Assembly: GCF_030272615.1 (NCBI RefSeq)
Contig: NC_081413.1
Coordinates: 716,431,867 to 716,495,866 of the forward strand
Direction: 5' to 3'
Origin: Cryptomeria japonica
Taxonomy: Eukaryota; Streptophyta; Pinopsida; Cupressales; Cupressaceae
Length of the DNA: 64,000 nt
Shown: one piece after another, positions 45,720 to 56,799 of the stretch
How the letters are laid out: each line of letters starts with the position of its first letter
Position numbering within the stretch: position 1 is the first letter of the stretch
The notes under the pieces: model-generated
Seen by the model: the letters and a program-made list of their open reading frames with translations, nothing else
Database searches by the model: none
What the model was told of the DNA's origin: nothing
Position numbers and translations under genes: made by a program

Positions 45720-46600
45720 TGTTAGGATACTTGGCTATCCATGATTCTTTTTTATATTTGAAGTATATTATGAAAGGTGAGAAAACACTTACATCTAGAG
45801 GTTATAGTTTATGTGATGTGTGTGTCAGCAATGTAAGCATGTCAATAGCCAACATTCATACATCTTGGATGGTTGTGACTATGACATGGTTGCCATAGCC
45901 ATAAAAAAATTGCAATTGTATGTTAGTGGGTGATACCCCTCCTATAATTAACCATGTTAAGTGGTGCAATAAATTCATAGACAATTATTTTGTCATCTGA
46001 ATGTTGTCGGCTTGCCATGCAAGCATTTAATTTGCAACCTATGATATAATTTTTAAGGCAATTTTTACCCTTGAATAGGTAGAATCTTGGTATGCTTTCC
46101 CCAACAACGTTAACACCATAAAGAATGGCTATCCATTCCCAACTCTTAAGAATTATGAAGCACACACCCTTGCTTACTCTTCTAGCCAACACCCACATTG
46201 CACCATTACTTCATGCTTGAATTCTAGCTTCGTCATAGTTCCTTATCAACTATGGAATGTATGGATTTGCATCATATGCCTTGGACAATGTTTAGTAGAA
46301 GTTAGATATAACACAAAGTCTGAGGTTGAGTACCCTATCTTTGTCAAGGCCTTTAGCTATTCACAAACTGAGTTCAAAATGCCACTTCTTTGAACCAGTC
46401 CACCATGACTTCCCATGGAACTCATTCTTGAAACAATTGTGTCTAGTTTAATAAATCTACATGTTACTTTTTCTTTTAGATTTACTATCTCAAGGCCATG
46501 ACTAATTGGAACCATATATTTATTCAATTCTACGAGTGCCCCTTCATCTTTAGTCAACATAGTTAGTGGACCTTTCTTGGAGGTGGATTTAATTCCTAAC
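45720..46600 (-). pseudogene. pogo-type DDE_1 transposase relic, main part
   Basis: Reading on minus from 46560: LTKDEGALVELNKYM with MVPISHGLEI (CenpB/HTH-like domain), a decayed linker, YDANPYIP followed by NYDEARIQA (first catalytic Asp region), then in the 46198-45923 frame SWEWIAILYGVNVVGESIPR and FYLFKGKNCLKNYI, then YGNH (second Asp position, apparently lost), and near 45790 LTLLTHTSHKL followed by PLDVSVFSPF, the third conserved block. The order and spacing fit a DDE_1 transposase of the Tc1/mariner-pogo superfamily. Several stops and at least one lost catalytic residue mean it is inactive. Confidence 0.75.
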
Positions 46601-47129
46601 CAATTGGTGAGCGTGGTTGTTGAAATTTTCTATTTTTTATAGCCACCCTTGTCAAAATATTGTTGTCTTCTACATCTTGAAGTGCCTTTGTCATTTCTAA
46701 TGTTGACCAATCTCATTCTTTGATATTTATTTTTTTCTTTGCTGCAGTTGTAGTAACCTATTGTACTATTGCAACAAGTGTTGTAGTCCTCTCAACAATA
46801 ACGAGAGTTTCCTCATCTAGGGGGAATGTAACTCCCCTTTGTAGTGGCCCCTTTTTCAGACAGGTCGAGAACTAGTCTGAGCCCCATTTATCATCTACAA
46901 ACAATGAGTCACATGAGTCAAGTGTCAATGAAATGAACATAACTAAAGAGAACATTAATAAATGATTCTTGAACAAAATATTAGTAAATGATGCTTGAAA
47001 TTTTAGTCATAATGTTTACAATGATTCTTGAACATAGTATTAAAAAATATTTCCCTATAACTGTTTTCGTGTTGTTTAATAATTGTGTTGAATATTTTTA
47101 GTGTAACAACACTATATGAGTGTTCATAA
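46601..47129. other. No recognisable feature
   Basis: AT-rich DNA adjoining the N-terminal side of the transposase relic. It may contain the outer end of the DNA transposon, but no terminal inverted repeat was identified. Confidence 0.3.
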
Positions 47130-47960
47130 ATAATATAACTTAAAATACCATAGGCATGCACAGAGTAATAACCAATATAACTTAAAACTTCATAGACATA
47201 CATTGAGAATAATTAATCTTGCTAGCAAACTGGGTAGAACATTACACACGATACAACATTTAAATGACACTTACAACAAACTAGGTATAACATTACATGA
47301 CACCTACAACACTTAAATGGCCTTTACAAAAGTTATAATAAATTGGGTACAACAATTACATTGTATAGGGCAAATAGATAGTTGCAAGGATAAACACTAT
47401 AACTTAAAAGACCATAGATATTTATTTCCAAGGATAAATATTATGAACATTATAACTTAAAAAACCATAGATAGTTGAAAGGATAAACATGATAACTTAG
47501 AACCCCATAGACATGCATTGAGAATAATTAAACCTATAATCTTACTAGACTACTAGGTAGAACATTTCATAACACTTACAACACTTAAATGGTACTTATA
47601 CCACTGAAATGACACAACAAACTAGGTAGAACATTAAATGGCACTTACAATATCAAATGAACAACCATGGAAAGAGGCTTTTGGCCAAGTATGGGACAAT
47701 GTATAGAAACAATATTTAAAATATTAAAACTCGATAGATATTACTTAAAAGAGAGTACTTTAAAATCACATTAACAATATAAATTAGAACCTCATAGATA
47801 TAATTTCAAACAATAGAACTTAAAACACCATAGATATGCATTGACACGCATAAACCACATACTTTACTTGCAACAAATTGGGTAGAACATTACATGACAT
47901 TTACAACAATTAATCATCACTTACAATGTTGAACAACACTTATAACACTTAGTGAATTGA
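47130..47960. repeat. ~320-bp tandem repeat, about 2.6 copies
   Basis: The phrase ATAACTTAAAAC..CATAGACATRCATTG followed by ...GGTAGAACATTACATGACA recurs at about 47176, 47492 and 47813, giving periods of 316 and 321 bp. Within units, ACACTTACAACACTTAAATGG and CCATAGATA sub-motifs recur, so the repeat has internal substructure. Non-coding. Confidence 0.7.
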
Positions 47961-48859
47961 GATCAACAATGAACACATAAACATAGTCCCATGCATAAAC
48001 AATATAACTAACACATCATCAAACAAAGTAGAAATAAAATTGATGATACTATGCAAATAAAATGTGGAGAATGTCTGGAACACTATACAAATTGCTTATC
48101 CTAATTGTCTACTCCTCCTTGACTTCTTACATTTTAGTCACCATTTAAATGTTGAAAGCTAGCTGAAATTGGGTTTGAAAACAACAAAATGACTACTTTA
48201 AACAATTTTCATGTCTATTTGAAATAGTTGCATTAATATTTTTTTGAATTCTTGTTTGAATTCGAGAAATATATGTATATACCTTGTTCTTTCGATTGTG
48301 TTTTTTAGATTTGATTTATGCAGTTTCAAATTAGCCATATATGGTAGAATTGATTGGTTTGGTCGATTACTTGTATATTTTTTATTGTTTAAATTGCGTC
48401 CATCTATTTTTATGGCTTCAATGACAGGCTTACGATTTTTTGGTGTAGAAATCAGGTGGAAGTGCCTAGTAGGTGGCTGCTTGCCTATGGTAGATGGGAC
48501 ACATGGTGATGGTGATGGTAGTCAATATATTTCAGAGGACCTTGTGATGGGATGGAATGTCTTGAAGTGTGATGGTGTGGCATCCCTTTTTGTTTTTAAC
48601 GTGATCAAATACTCAACAATTATTACTTATGTGTGTGGACATTTTTAGTTCATTTTGTCCTATGTTTGGGTGTAAAGTTTTTTTTTGTAGTTCATTTCTT
48701 AGCGGTGTCAAAGTAGTATGGGTTCTAATATATGTCTAAATAATATGCTCTAACTTGTCAAAATGTACTCGTATAATTCTCTTTTGGACAAATATATGCA
48801 TATTATGCTCGACTTTTGGTGTGTACTTTTTTTTATCATTGTTGATGACAATATTTATG
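47961..48859. other. Unassigned DNA with a 134-codon open frame
   Basis: The longest frame is + 48244-48648, with a hydrophobic N-terminal half and a GDGDG patch. It resembles no family I know and has no partner or regulatory context. I treat it as a chance frame. Confidence 0.3.
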
Positions 48860-48875
48860 ACATGAGTTGATCCTT

Positions 48876-49159
48876 TTTTATTTTTCTTTTTAAATGTCTG
48901 GTAAACTTTTTAATGTGACTGACGATGCTAGCTTGACACGCCCTCCAACTCCACGTGAAACGCTTTTGACCTGAAGCTATGAACCGGTGAGGCCACAACT
49001 GGGGGACCTCATCCCCACACTTCACTTGTTCAAACCCGCAAGTACAATGGCCCAACAAAGACACAAGGCCTGAGAGAACAATGGCCTAGCGGGGGTTTGA
49101 ACCTTGGTGGCTACTTCACCAATGAAGTGTTTTAACCACGACACTACATGTCCGAAGAC
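48876..49159 (-). mobile_element. tRNA-derived SINE, 284 bp, with 16-bp target duplication
   Basis: Flanked by identical ACATGAGTTGATCCTT (48860-48875 and 49160-49175). Read on the minus strand it starts at 49159 with a tRNA-like head: A box TAGTGTCGTGG (49146-49136) and a perfect B box GGTTTGAACC-complement, i.e. GGTTCAAACCC (49103-49093), 43 bases apart as in pol III genes. The 3' end is an A-rich tail of AAAAAGAAAAATAAAAAA type beside the left duplication. An inverted B-box-like arm (GTTCAAACCCGC, about 49029-49040) can pair with the B box region. Long duplications and an A-tail show LINE-assisted integration. Confidence 0.92.
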
Positions 49160-49175
49160 ACATGAGTTGATCCTT

Positions 49176-50472
49176 GACATGACCCATTATGTGGCATAAT
49201 ACCATCCACTCCTATCCCCACTTTATGAGCCCACTCCACTACCGATCCCTCTCCCCTATGCTTTGCTAATGACCAAATGTAAGATGTGGTGTAACAAAGA
49301 GAGGAATGACAATTCAATGAGATATACAAAATTTAGGATCATGTGATAAACCTTAAAATTAATTATATGCATTGTTGTGATTATTACCAATGTGGTATCA
49401 AAGATGTGGCATGATTGTTCACTCATGCCATGTAACATGTAATTTCCAAATACATTTTGGTATGCTATTTCTCGCTGCTCAAAATGTCCCATTAGTTCAA
49501 GGAATTATTGTTGAGGGATTATCCAATTGCTTTGACAAATTATTTCATATTTTGCTCCAAAATGTGGGAGGTCCTCTCAAAAGAGTATTTATTTCAAGAT
49601 AGATTTTAAATATGTTTTATATAGGGCCTAATTTGCTAGGTAGGACACAAGAAGAATAATCTTTATATAGCAGTGGTAGGAGACTAGTTCATCAAAATAA
49701 TCCAACCTGGATTAGACTTCTAGAATGCTGCCTAGATTCTAGTTTTAATGATATTTAATAATTATTTAACTGTAACGAGGGAGTCCGCCTCTAAACTATC
49801 TTCCATACACGTAATGTGATTGCCATTTGGGTTGCAAGGGTCACTGTTGTTACTTCAACCTTATTGTTTATACCATTTTTTGGGTTGTGATTGTTATGAA
49901 GTTACATTTTATTATAATTTATAAAACATTTATCTCTTGATTTATGAGAATTGATTTGTGAGGTACCATCAAATATTTCAAGGAATTCCTCTTATTGAGT
50001 GCTTTGAAATGAATTCTTTTTCTCAACTTTTAGTGGTTAACCCTTAGAAGGCTTTTCAATGAGCACTATAACCAATATTTGAATTCAAGTAAACATAATA
50101 ATCAATAAGCAATTGGTGGTACTTAGCTCTAGAACGAATGATGTGGAAACATTATTGATGTCTTTTTTAATCTATTTGTCACTATCCATAAATTGACACC
50201 TTTGGTTTGATGAATATATTCATCTTTACAATGTTAATTTTTTTGCAGTTTAATCTCAATTGTTGTGGGGTCAATCTAAAGCTACACAAATTTGATTAAT
50301 GCATAATGATTTGTAATGTGTGGGATGATTTGACATAAAGTATGAATGTAAAGTTTTTTCTTTTATCTTCTTGATTTTGAGTTGTCGAGGTGGTATCTAT
50401 GACCATTAATTAAAAGTTTGCCAACTTCACAGATGTATAACTGCTCATAGGTCAAACTCCTTTAATAGGATG
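49176..50472. other. No recognisable feature
   Basis: AT-rich DNA without coding motifs. Open frames are at most 78 codons. Ends at the family A LTR start. Confidence 0.3.
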
Positions 50473-51260
50473 CGTAGACACCTAAAATTGTCCTTTAATT
50501 AAATAAATATTTTTATTTATTTAATTAATTCACTAAACTTTTTTTCTAATTTAAATAAATATTTAGAATTTATTTAGATCACACCTCTTCTTATAAACTA
50601 AATAAATATTTTATTTATTTAATTTATCTAGCCCTTTCCTCTAGTAATTAAATAAATACTTTTATTATTTAATTAATTCACTTACCTTTTTCCTCTTTTA
50701 ATCTTAGCCCTCCATTTTGTTCAATTAGATCATAATCTAAAATCGTAGGCATGTGACAAGTGTCAATTCTCTTCATTCACTTTGTGCTTTCTCCAAAGTC
50801 AACTAATCTCTTAATCTCATCCCTTCATCTAACCTCAAATCCTATCGATTCACCTTTATCTATGTGATCATGACCATTCATCTTTAACCTATTAATCTAA
50901 ACCCTCTATTTTTAGGATGATCTCTACAAAAGAGGTTTGCTCTCCTCATTCTACATCACATCTACAAAAAATCATACCTACATTCTAGAAAAATCATTTT
51001 AACATACATTATCACAACCACATGTGTTCTTGTTTGAGCTCTTGTGCAAGTGCAACAAAAATTTGAGAGCAAGATAATTGATACAAGATCATGGAGGATA
51101 GGAGAATAATGGAGACAAGCCTCTCTTGCATGTGAAGGTATAACTTTGCTTATTTCATGTTATTTGCATAGATTTGTAGTTTCTCTATTGAGTTTTATTG
51201 AATTACTTTGTAGATCTAGGGTTTAGTGATCAGCTTAGTTAGGGTTTACAAATAGATTTA
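50473..51260 (+). mobile_element. Family A LTR, second copy
   Basis: CGTAGACACCTAAAATTGTCC at 50473 matches the family A start with T changed to C. It continues with the same ATTAAATAAATATTTTTATT blocks and the later landmarks GAGCTCTTGTGCA, GAGAGCAAGAT, AGGAGAATAATGGAGA and CTAGGGTTTAGTG, in the order seen at 18980-19733. The right end is not clear, and no duplication of GGATG (50468-50472) was found. It may be a truncated or full element remnant. Confidence 0.75.
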
Positions 51261-52200
51261 TAATTCAAAAAAAACATTTTTTCATGCCCAATGGGACTTA
51301 TTGCCCTATTGAATCTATATTTTTTGAGGCTTTCTAAAACCTATCTTGCTTTGTTTTTCCAAAAATTATGAGACTAACCTTGTGCAACTAGAGTTGAGGA
51401 CACAAGCTTGGGGTTTGGAAAGATTTGATCATATATTTAAAAAAATACAAAATTTTCTACAAAAAAATTATTGTACATTGGGAATGGTATAAGGATCTTT
51501 CAATCCAAAAATCAAGATTTTTGGATTAGTTTTGAGGAAGTTAGAATTTTTTTATGTTTTTTCATAAAAAATAATTTCTAGGTGCAAATCAACAATATTT
51601 TTGGAACTTCTTACATTTTTTAGAAATCTCTCAGGATTCTAAGGGGGTTTTTTGCTCTTTGTATTTTTAATTTTGATGAAAAATAATTAGCGAAAAATAA
51701 AATCTTTTAAAATTAGGGGTTTTCCTTAAATTTGCTCTCTAGGCTCAAATCAAAGAATTTAAAAAAAAATTATGTTTTCAGAAAGCTCCCAGAATTTTAA
51801 CATGGGTATCTTCTTTGTATTTTTATTTTTGGGATAAAAATAGTGCAAAAAAATTGAATCTTATTGGCTAAGTTAAATAATTAGAAAAATAAAGATGTAA
51901 TTTTGTGATGAGTTTATGTTTTATTTTCGCATTCTATATTTTTTACTATCCTTTGGTGCTAACAAAGTGGTGGAACTTGCTTTCAATTGTAGAAGGCCCC
52001 ATAGACTTCTAACATCTTTCTTGCAAGACCTGGCATGGAAAGGGGTTATTTTTGCAACTACTAACTTGTGATTTTATAGGGGTAGCTAGTTGTGCTTGCA
52101 CTTTTCTTTGATATCTCACATTTGGAATTGGTTCTTAAAATGAATCATTTGTTTGTCATGTCTTGTGAACTTGCACACTTTGTGTTTAGATTAGAACCCA
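51261..52200. other. AT-rich DNA, possibly internal sequence of a family A element
   Basis: Contains several TTTTTGGAAC/AAAAATTC-rich stretches and no open frame of note. Could be leader sequence after the family A LTR, but no primer-binding site was recognised. Confidence 0.3.
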
Positions 52201-52369
52201 AGGTGTTGTGAAAGTATCTTCACAACACATTTTTTATGTTATTGGTGGGTGGAGCTTTGCTCGTGTTACTAGCTCTGCCGCTACTCATCCTCTCAAGGAG
52301 AAATCTAACCCTCTTGCCTGTGCCAATAGCTCCCTTGATGTGTTTTGTGGTCAAGATGGTAGACAATGT

Positions 52370-53039
52370 GTATTTCTACCAGTAACGTGGGTTAGTGTGT
52401 ATCTTTGTTGGTATTTGGCCTTCTCTTTTGGATTTGCATCGACGAGTGGTGGATTCTTGGAATTCCTTAGTTGGTTGTAACATTGAAATTTTCCCTTGTA
52501 CAAAGGGTTTATTTGTTGCTACTTTTGTTTCTTTCGATGACTGTAATTTGGTGTGTTCACTCCCTCTCAACTAAACCATGGAAAACCTCCTTTAACCCTA
52601 TTACTAAACAATTCATTGCATGTCTAGTGTGGGTTTGTCTCCCCAATATTCCCCTTCATTTTTGGGAGAGATCTTGTTTTAAGGCCATTGGTAACTCTGT
52701 TGGTTGCTTCTTGAAAGGTGATGATACAACCTCCTCCATGGGTCTTTCTAATTTTGCATGCATCCTACTTGATATTGACATCTCCATTCTCCTTCCTGGA
52801 TATGTGGCTCGCATGGTTGAGGATAGGCCATGGACCCAATCACTAGATTATGAGGGCCTCCCTTTTTCATGTCGTTGCTACTTCTCTACTAGTGACTTGG
52901 CCACAAATTGTTCTCTTTTATCATAAGGGCACTACCCTTTGGTGGAAGGATGATATTGATGATTACCTGATTTTCTTGGTTTTCTATTCTCCCTTTGATA
53001 ACTCTTCAAAGGTTGTTGATGATTCTTCCCAGGATGATG
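52370..53039 (+). pseudogene. LINE ORF1 relic (DUF4283-type RNA-binding protein), part 1
   Basis: Frame-shifted + reading. NIEIFPCTKGLFVATFVSFD (about 52475-52540) leads into WVCLPNIPLHFWERSCFKAI, GNSVGCFLKGDDTTSSMGLS and RPWTQSLDYEGLPFSCR (52600-52880). This is the DUF4283 domain plus the start of the following zinc-knuckle region seen in ORF1 of plant L1-type LINEs. Frame changes near 52570 and 52850, and later stops, show decay. It is interrupted at 53039 by a family B solo LTR. Confidence 0.8.
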
Positions 53040-54209
53040 TGTTACTACTTACTAAGTTGCCATTAGTTTTATGTCCAAATTCATTCTATATACTCTAGTC
53101 GGTTACTACTACCAAAATATTCAGTCGGTAAGCACAGAGCAGTCGGTTATAGAAGAAAGTAGTCACAGAGCCTAGTATACATCGAGCTGTCTACCAAGTA
53201 ACACTCTATGTCTACCGAGCAGAAAAAATGATATATCAAGTGAACACACACCGAGTGAAACATGTTACCAGATTCATTGAACCTAGACACACATGGGAAA
53301 CATGTTACAAGATTGAGGAACAAGGAATCATTATCACATTGGAAATTGCACTTAAAGATTTTGTATGATCTTGAGGTCATCTATCCAATGAAATATTTTG
53401 TATGGTTATTCATTCGATAAATCATGTTTGTAAGATCGAAGCAATGAACTAGATCACTGACATAAGAGATCTATTTATACAACATGAATTAAGGATAAAA
53501 AAAGAGATATATCAAGTAAGACATGTGTAATAGATAAGGAAGCACTGAGTATTGTGACTTTTAGAGACATAGAGGTCACCGAGAAGGATTTCAGAGAACA
53601 ATCAAGGAACAAAGTAAACAAAAGGGTTTACCGAGTTACTTTATGGATTACCGAGGTATGCTATAAGCAAGGTAATCTCATTTTGAGCATATAGAATCTG
53701 CTATGACATTTCAGATGTAAAGTTGCAGATATTTGTAAAGATTTTATTATAATATTTTGAGTTGTAAGAGAAACCTTTAACAAGGTAAAAGACTCTAACT
53801 AACAAAGTCTATAAATTGTAAAGCCTTTAACCAGGTGCAACATTTAGAATAAGTGTTGTAAAATCCTTTAGCAAGGTAGATCTAATGATCTTGATACTGC
53901 TAACAGGGTAAGCTATCAGAAATAGCTGAACATGTAGCTCTAACCGAGCAACCTTTATTATTGCAGTAGTGAAGTTGTGGGTGCCATCCACCACAGTTTT
54001 TCTCTCTAACCAAGAGTTCCAGCATGACCAAAATATATATGTTATGGAGTGAATCATGTATGATTGTTATCTATTTGTTTTAGCTTTATGTTATGTTACA
54101 GTAGTTTTTGGTTTATTTGTAACAGTAAAGTTATTGTTGAAGAAAGGATTTGAAGTACTGATTCACCCCTCCCCTCTCAGTACATTATCTTTCCATATTG
54201 GGCCTAACA
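53040..54209 (-). mobile_element. Solo LTR family B (1170 bp), inverted copy
   Basis: TGTTACTACTT...GGGCCTAACA on +, flanked by perfect 5-bp duplications TGATG (53035-53039 and 54210-54214). Its reverse complement matches 17825-18979 almost end to end, including the TATA region and CTCGGTAA motifs. The two copies are therefore in opposite orientation, about 34 kb apart. It splits a LINE ORF1. Confidence 0.94.
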
Positions 54210-54530
54210 TGATGTTCCTCCTATTACTATTTTGGCCTCCTCATACCTTGTGGATCTGTCTCTGCCTCTTGTTGTTGGTGTGGCTCCCTCTAGCCTCATG
54301 GACACTTCTCTACTTGTTGCTCTTGTTTTGATTAATCCTTTGGTGGTTGATGTTTTGCCTTGTCAACATTTTTCTCACTATGGGGTTCCCCCTCTTGATC
54401 CCCCTTGTGATGATGTTCTAAATGATAGTTTTTCCTTATATTGTTGTTCGTTGAGGGAGATAACATTCTTCCTCCTTCAAAACTCTTCGTCGAGTTGTGG
54501 ATGTTTTTCTCCCCACCCTTGATGTGGGTT
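54210..54530 (+). pseudogene. LINE ORF1 relic, part 2
   Basis: Continues after the solo LTR as Leu/Val/Pro-rich translation (LVDLSLPLVVGVAPSSLMDT; PLDPPCDDVLNDSFSL) typical of the low-complexity C-terminal part of plant LINE ORF1. ORF2 does not follow; other repeat DNA begins by about 54700. Confidence 0.45.
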
Positions 54531-54889
54531 ACTATTTGTTATGCTAGTGTGTTGTAAATCATTTGTTTGGGCCTTTGTTGTCAATGACATGTCCTTGACC
54601 AGTTGTTTGTGGCCTTTTTGGTCTATCTTTGTATAGGGTAGTGTTGTGACCACATCACACATCGCCCCATCAAGATGGGGACCCATCTCTTTTTTTTAGG
54701 TTTTGCGATCTCTAGGAGTATTTTCTCTCTCTATGCTCTTTTCTAGTGAATGAGTGGAGTAAATTGTCAAGAAAAGTTGAAGAGTCAAGTCAAGTGTTAG
54801 TCATAAGATTACCTACATTTCCCCAATTTGAGAATAAGGTCTCCATCAAAACCATCATTGGATTGAAATTTACCTAAGTGTATTGACCC

Positions 54890-56120
54890 GTACCTTGCTC
54901 AAGTCCTAGAGAGAACTTGTTTTAGGTCCTGTCCCTCAGAAGGTCATAGAGCAAATTTTCTATATAGGCATTCTTGGGAGACCGAATTCATGATGCTTTC
55001 ATATGAAGGTTGAGAACTTAAGCTGATGCAAAAGGAAGAGGTGAATTTCATGTTCTTTTAAAAGTCATAAGATGATTTGCCAAATCTTTTCTATTTAGGT
55101 CTTGTCCTTAGAAGGGTCATAGAGAGAGTTTTATCTATCAAACTTTGTCCTTACCAAGGATGGTGAGCGAATTGCACTTTGGGTCCTATCCCTAGTAAGG
55201 TCATGGAGTGAAATCTTTATAAAGGGAATGGAACAAGCTTCTTCATTTGATCATGAACCTTACATCAGCTTGGAACAAACACATCTTTCAAACCTTGTTC
55301 CTATAGAAGTTTTGGAGCGATATGTTTTGGGGCTTGTCCTCATCAAGGTCATGGAGTGAATTATGTTTTGAAACCTGCCCTTACCTTGGTCCAAGAGTGA
55401 ACTACACTTTAAATCTTGTCATCACTAGGGACTTAGAGAGAACTCACCTCTTGGCTTTGTCCTTGAGAAGGTTTTTGAGTGAAAATGATATATAGGTCCT
55501 ATCCTTAGAAGGGACATTGGGCGAAGTTGTTCTCCTTGCTGATGGTTGACCGAACTTAGAAAGTGTTTTGGAGTGAGTTTATTATGCCTTGTACTTAACT
55601 TGGTTTTGGAGCGAAATCAAGCATTTGATTATGTCCTTAGAAGGGTCCAAGAGCAATTTGAGCTTGTTCCTAGCAAGGTCGAAGAGTGAAGTATTTCTTT
55701 TAGGTCCTGTCCTCATCAAGGACACAGAGTGAAATGCATTATATGTCTTATTTTTAGGCCAGTCTTGGAGCAAATTCAATCACTATAGGGCATGTCTGTA
55801 GGAAAGATGTAGAGTGAACTCCTTTTCTTAATCCCAATCCCCATATAAAATGAGACAAGTTAATGTGGGCATACCTTGCAAAGGCCAACCAATGATGATT
55901 TAGTAGAGGTCTTGTCCTTTGTAAGGTCAAGGAGAAAAAATGTCATTTAGGTCTTGTCCTTGAGAAGGACGATGAGCGAATTTGTCATTTAAGTCTTGTC
56001 CTTGGGAAGGATAGAGAGTGATTTTTCCACACAGTTCTTGTCCTTGGAAAGGATAGAGAGCGAACTTAACCATTTAGGGCTTGTCCTTAGCAAGGACATG
56101 TAGCGAAATCACTATTTAGA
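54890..56120. repeat. Hairpin-motif array, about 20-25 copies, period about 40-47 bp
   Basis: A recurring phrase of the form GGTCTTGTCCTT, then a 2-4-base spacer, then AAGGAC, then GAGCGAA. Well-kept examples lie at 55949-55980, 55992-56020, 56033-56062 and 56078-56106. GTCCTT and AAGGAC are inverse complements, so each unit can form a short stem-loop. Units further left are more decayed. The array ends about 210 bp before a TATA box (56331) and about 680 bp before the ORF at 56800. No coding role is apparent. Confidence 0.85.
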
Positions 56121-56330
56121 CTGAAATGTATGTAACTTGCATGAGTTCCCAAGCGAAATCCTATAAAGCAAGTATTTTTCTGCCCGAAGAAATTCAAACT
56201 TCAAATTGATTGAAGGAAAGTAAACTTTACCAAGTCGGCCAACATTATGAAAAATAATTTACATTTTTATTGACACTAAATAAAGTCGGCCTTGCATTCT
56301 AAGAGACATATCCTTAGCCTAGATTGCATA

Positions 56331-56338
56331 TATAAAAG
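56331..56338 (+). promoter_or_regulatory. TATA box upstream of ORF family copy 1
   Basis: TATAAAAG in the context ATATATAAAAGGAATTC, downstream of the hairpin array and 470 bp before the ATG at 56800. It fits the U3/R boundary of an LTR, though the LTR limits are not resolved. Confidence 0.5.
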
Positions 56339-56799
56339 GAATTCACAAGATCATTCTAACATAAAAAAAAAACACTATCATCAGCAAATTTTATTGAGTG
56401 AACTCCTTAAGCAATCAACAAATTTTGACAATAAAATTAAATCATTAGCAAGGCGAATCGAATAAGGAGACATCAACAAAGTCGAAGTCTAGCAGATTGG
56501 TAGGCGAAGTTAATAATTTTAACAACAAGAGATTGAAAGGACAACAAATTATTGAACATTAGGAGTCACCATTAATCAGATTTCTTCAAGATAAATTTCT
56601 TAAATCAGAGGTAAGTTCATCATTTAGACAGATTTAAGGACATGAACAAGTCTAATTTAGATTGGTGATGATTTTTGTCAAAGTCAGTTAGAACCTTTTT
56701 AGTAATTAATTTCATATTTGATGCAAGGTTCAATTTATATGTTTTAATGCATTAATAATTCACCAAGATCTTAATTTTACCGCCTCTCATAGGTAAATC

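Noticed and set aside
48244-48648. 134-codon + frame as a membrane protein
   Set aside because: No start context, no homology that I recognise, surrounded by repeats; hydrophobicity is expected from T-rich DNA.
54890-56120. CRISPR-like look of the regularly spaced dyad units
   Set aside because: Units and spacers both diverge, spacers are not unique cassettes, no cas genes are present and the setting is a plant genome.
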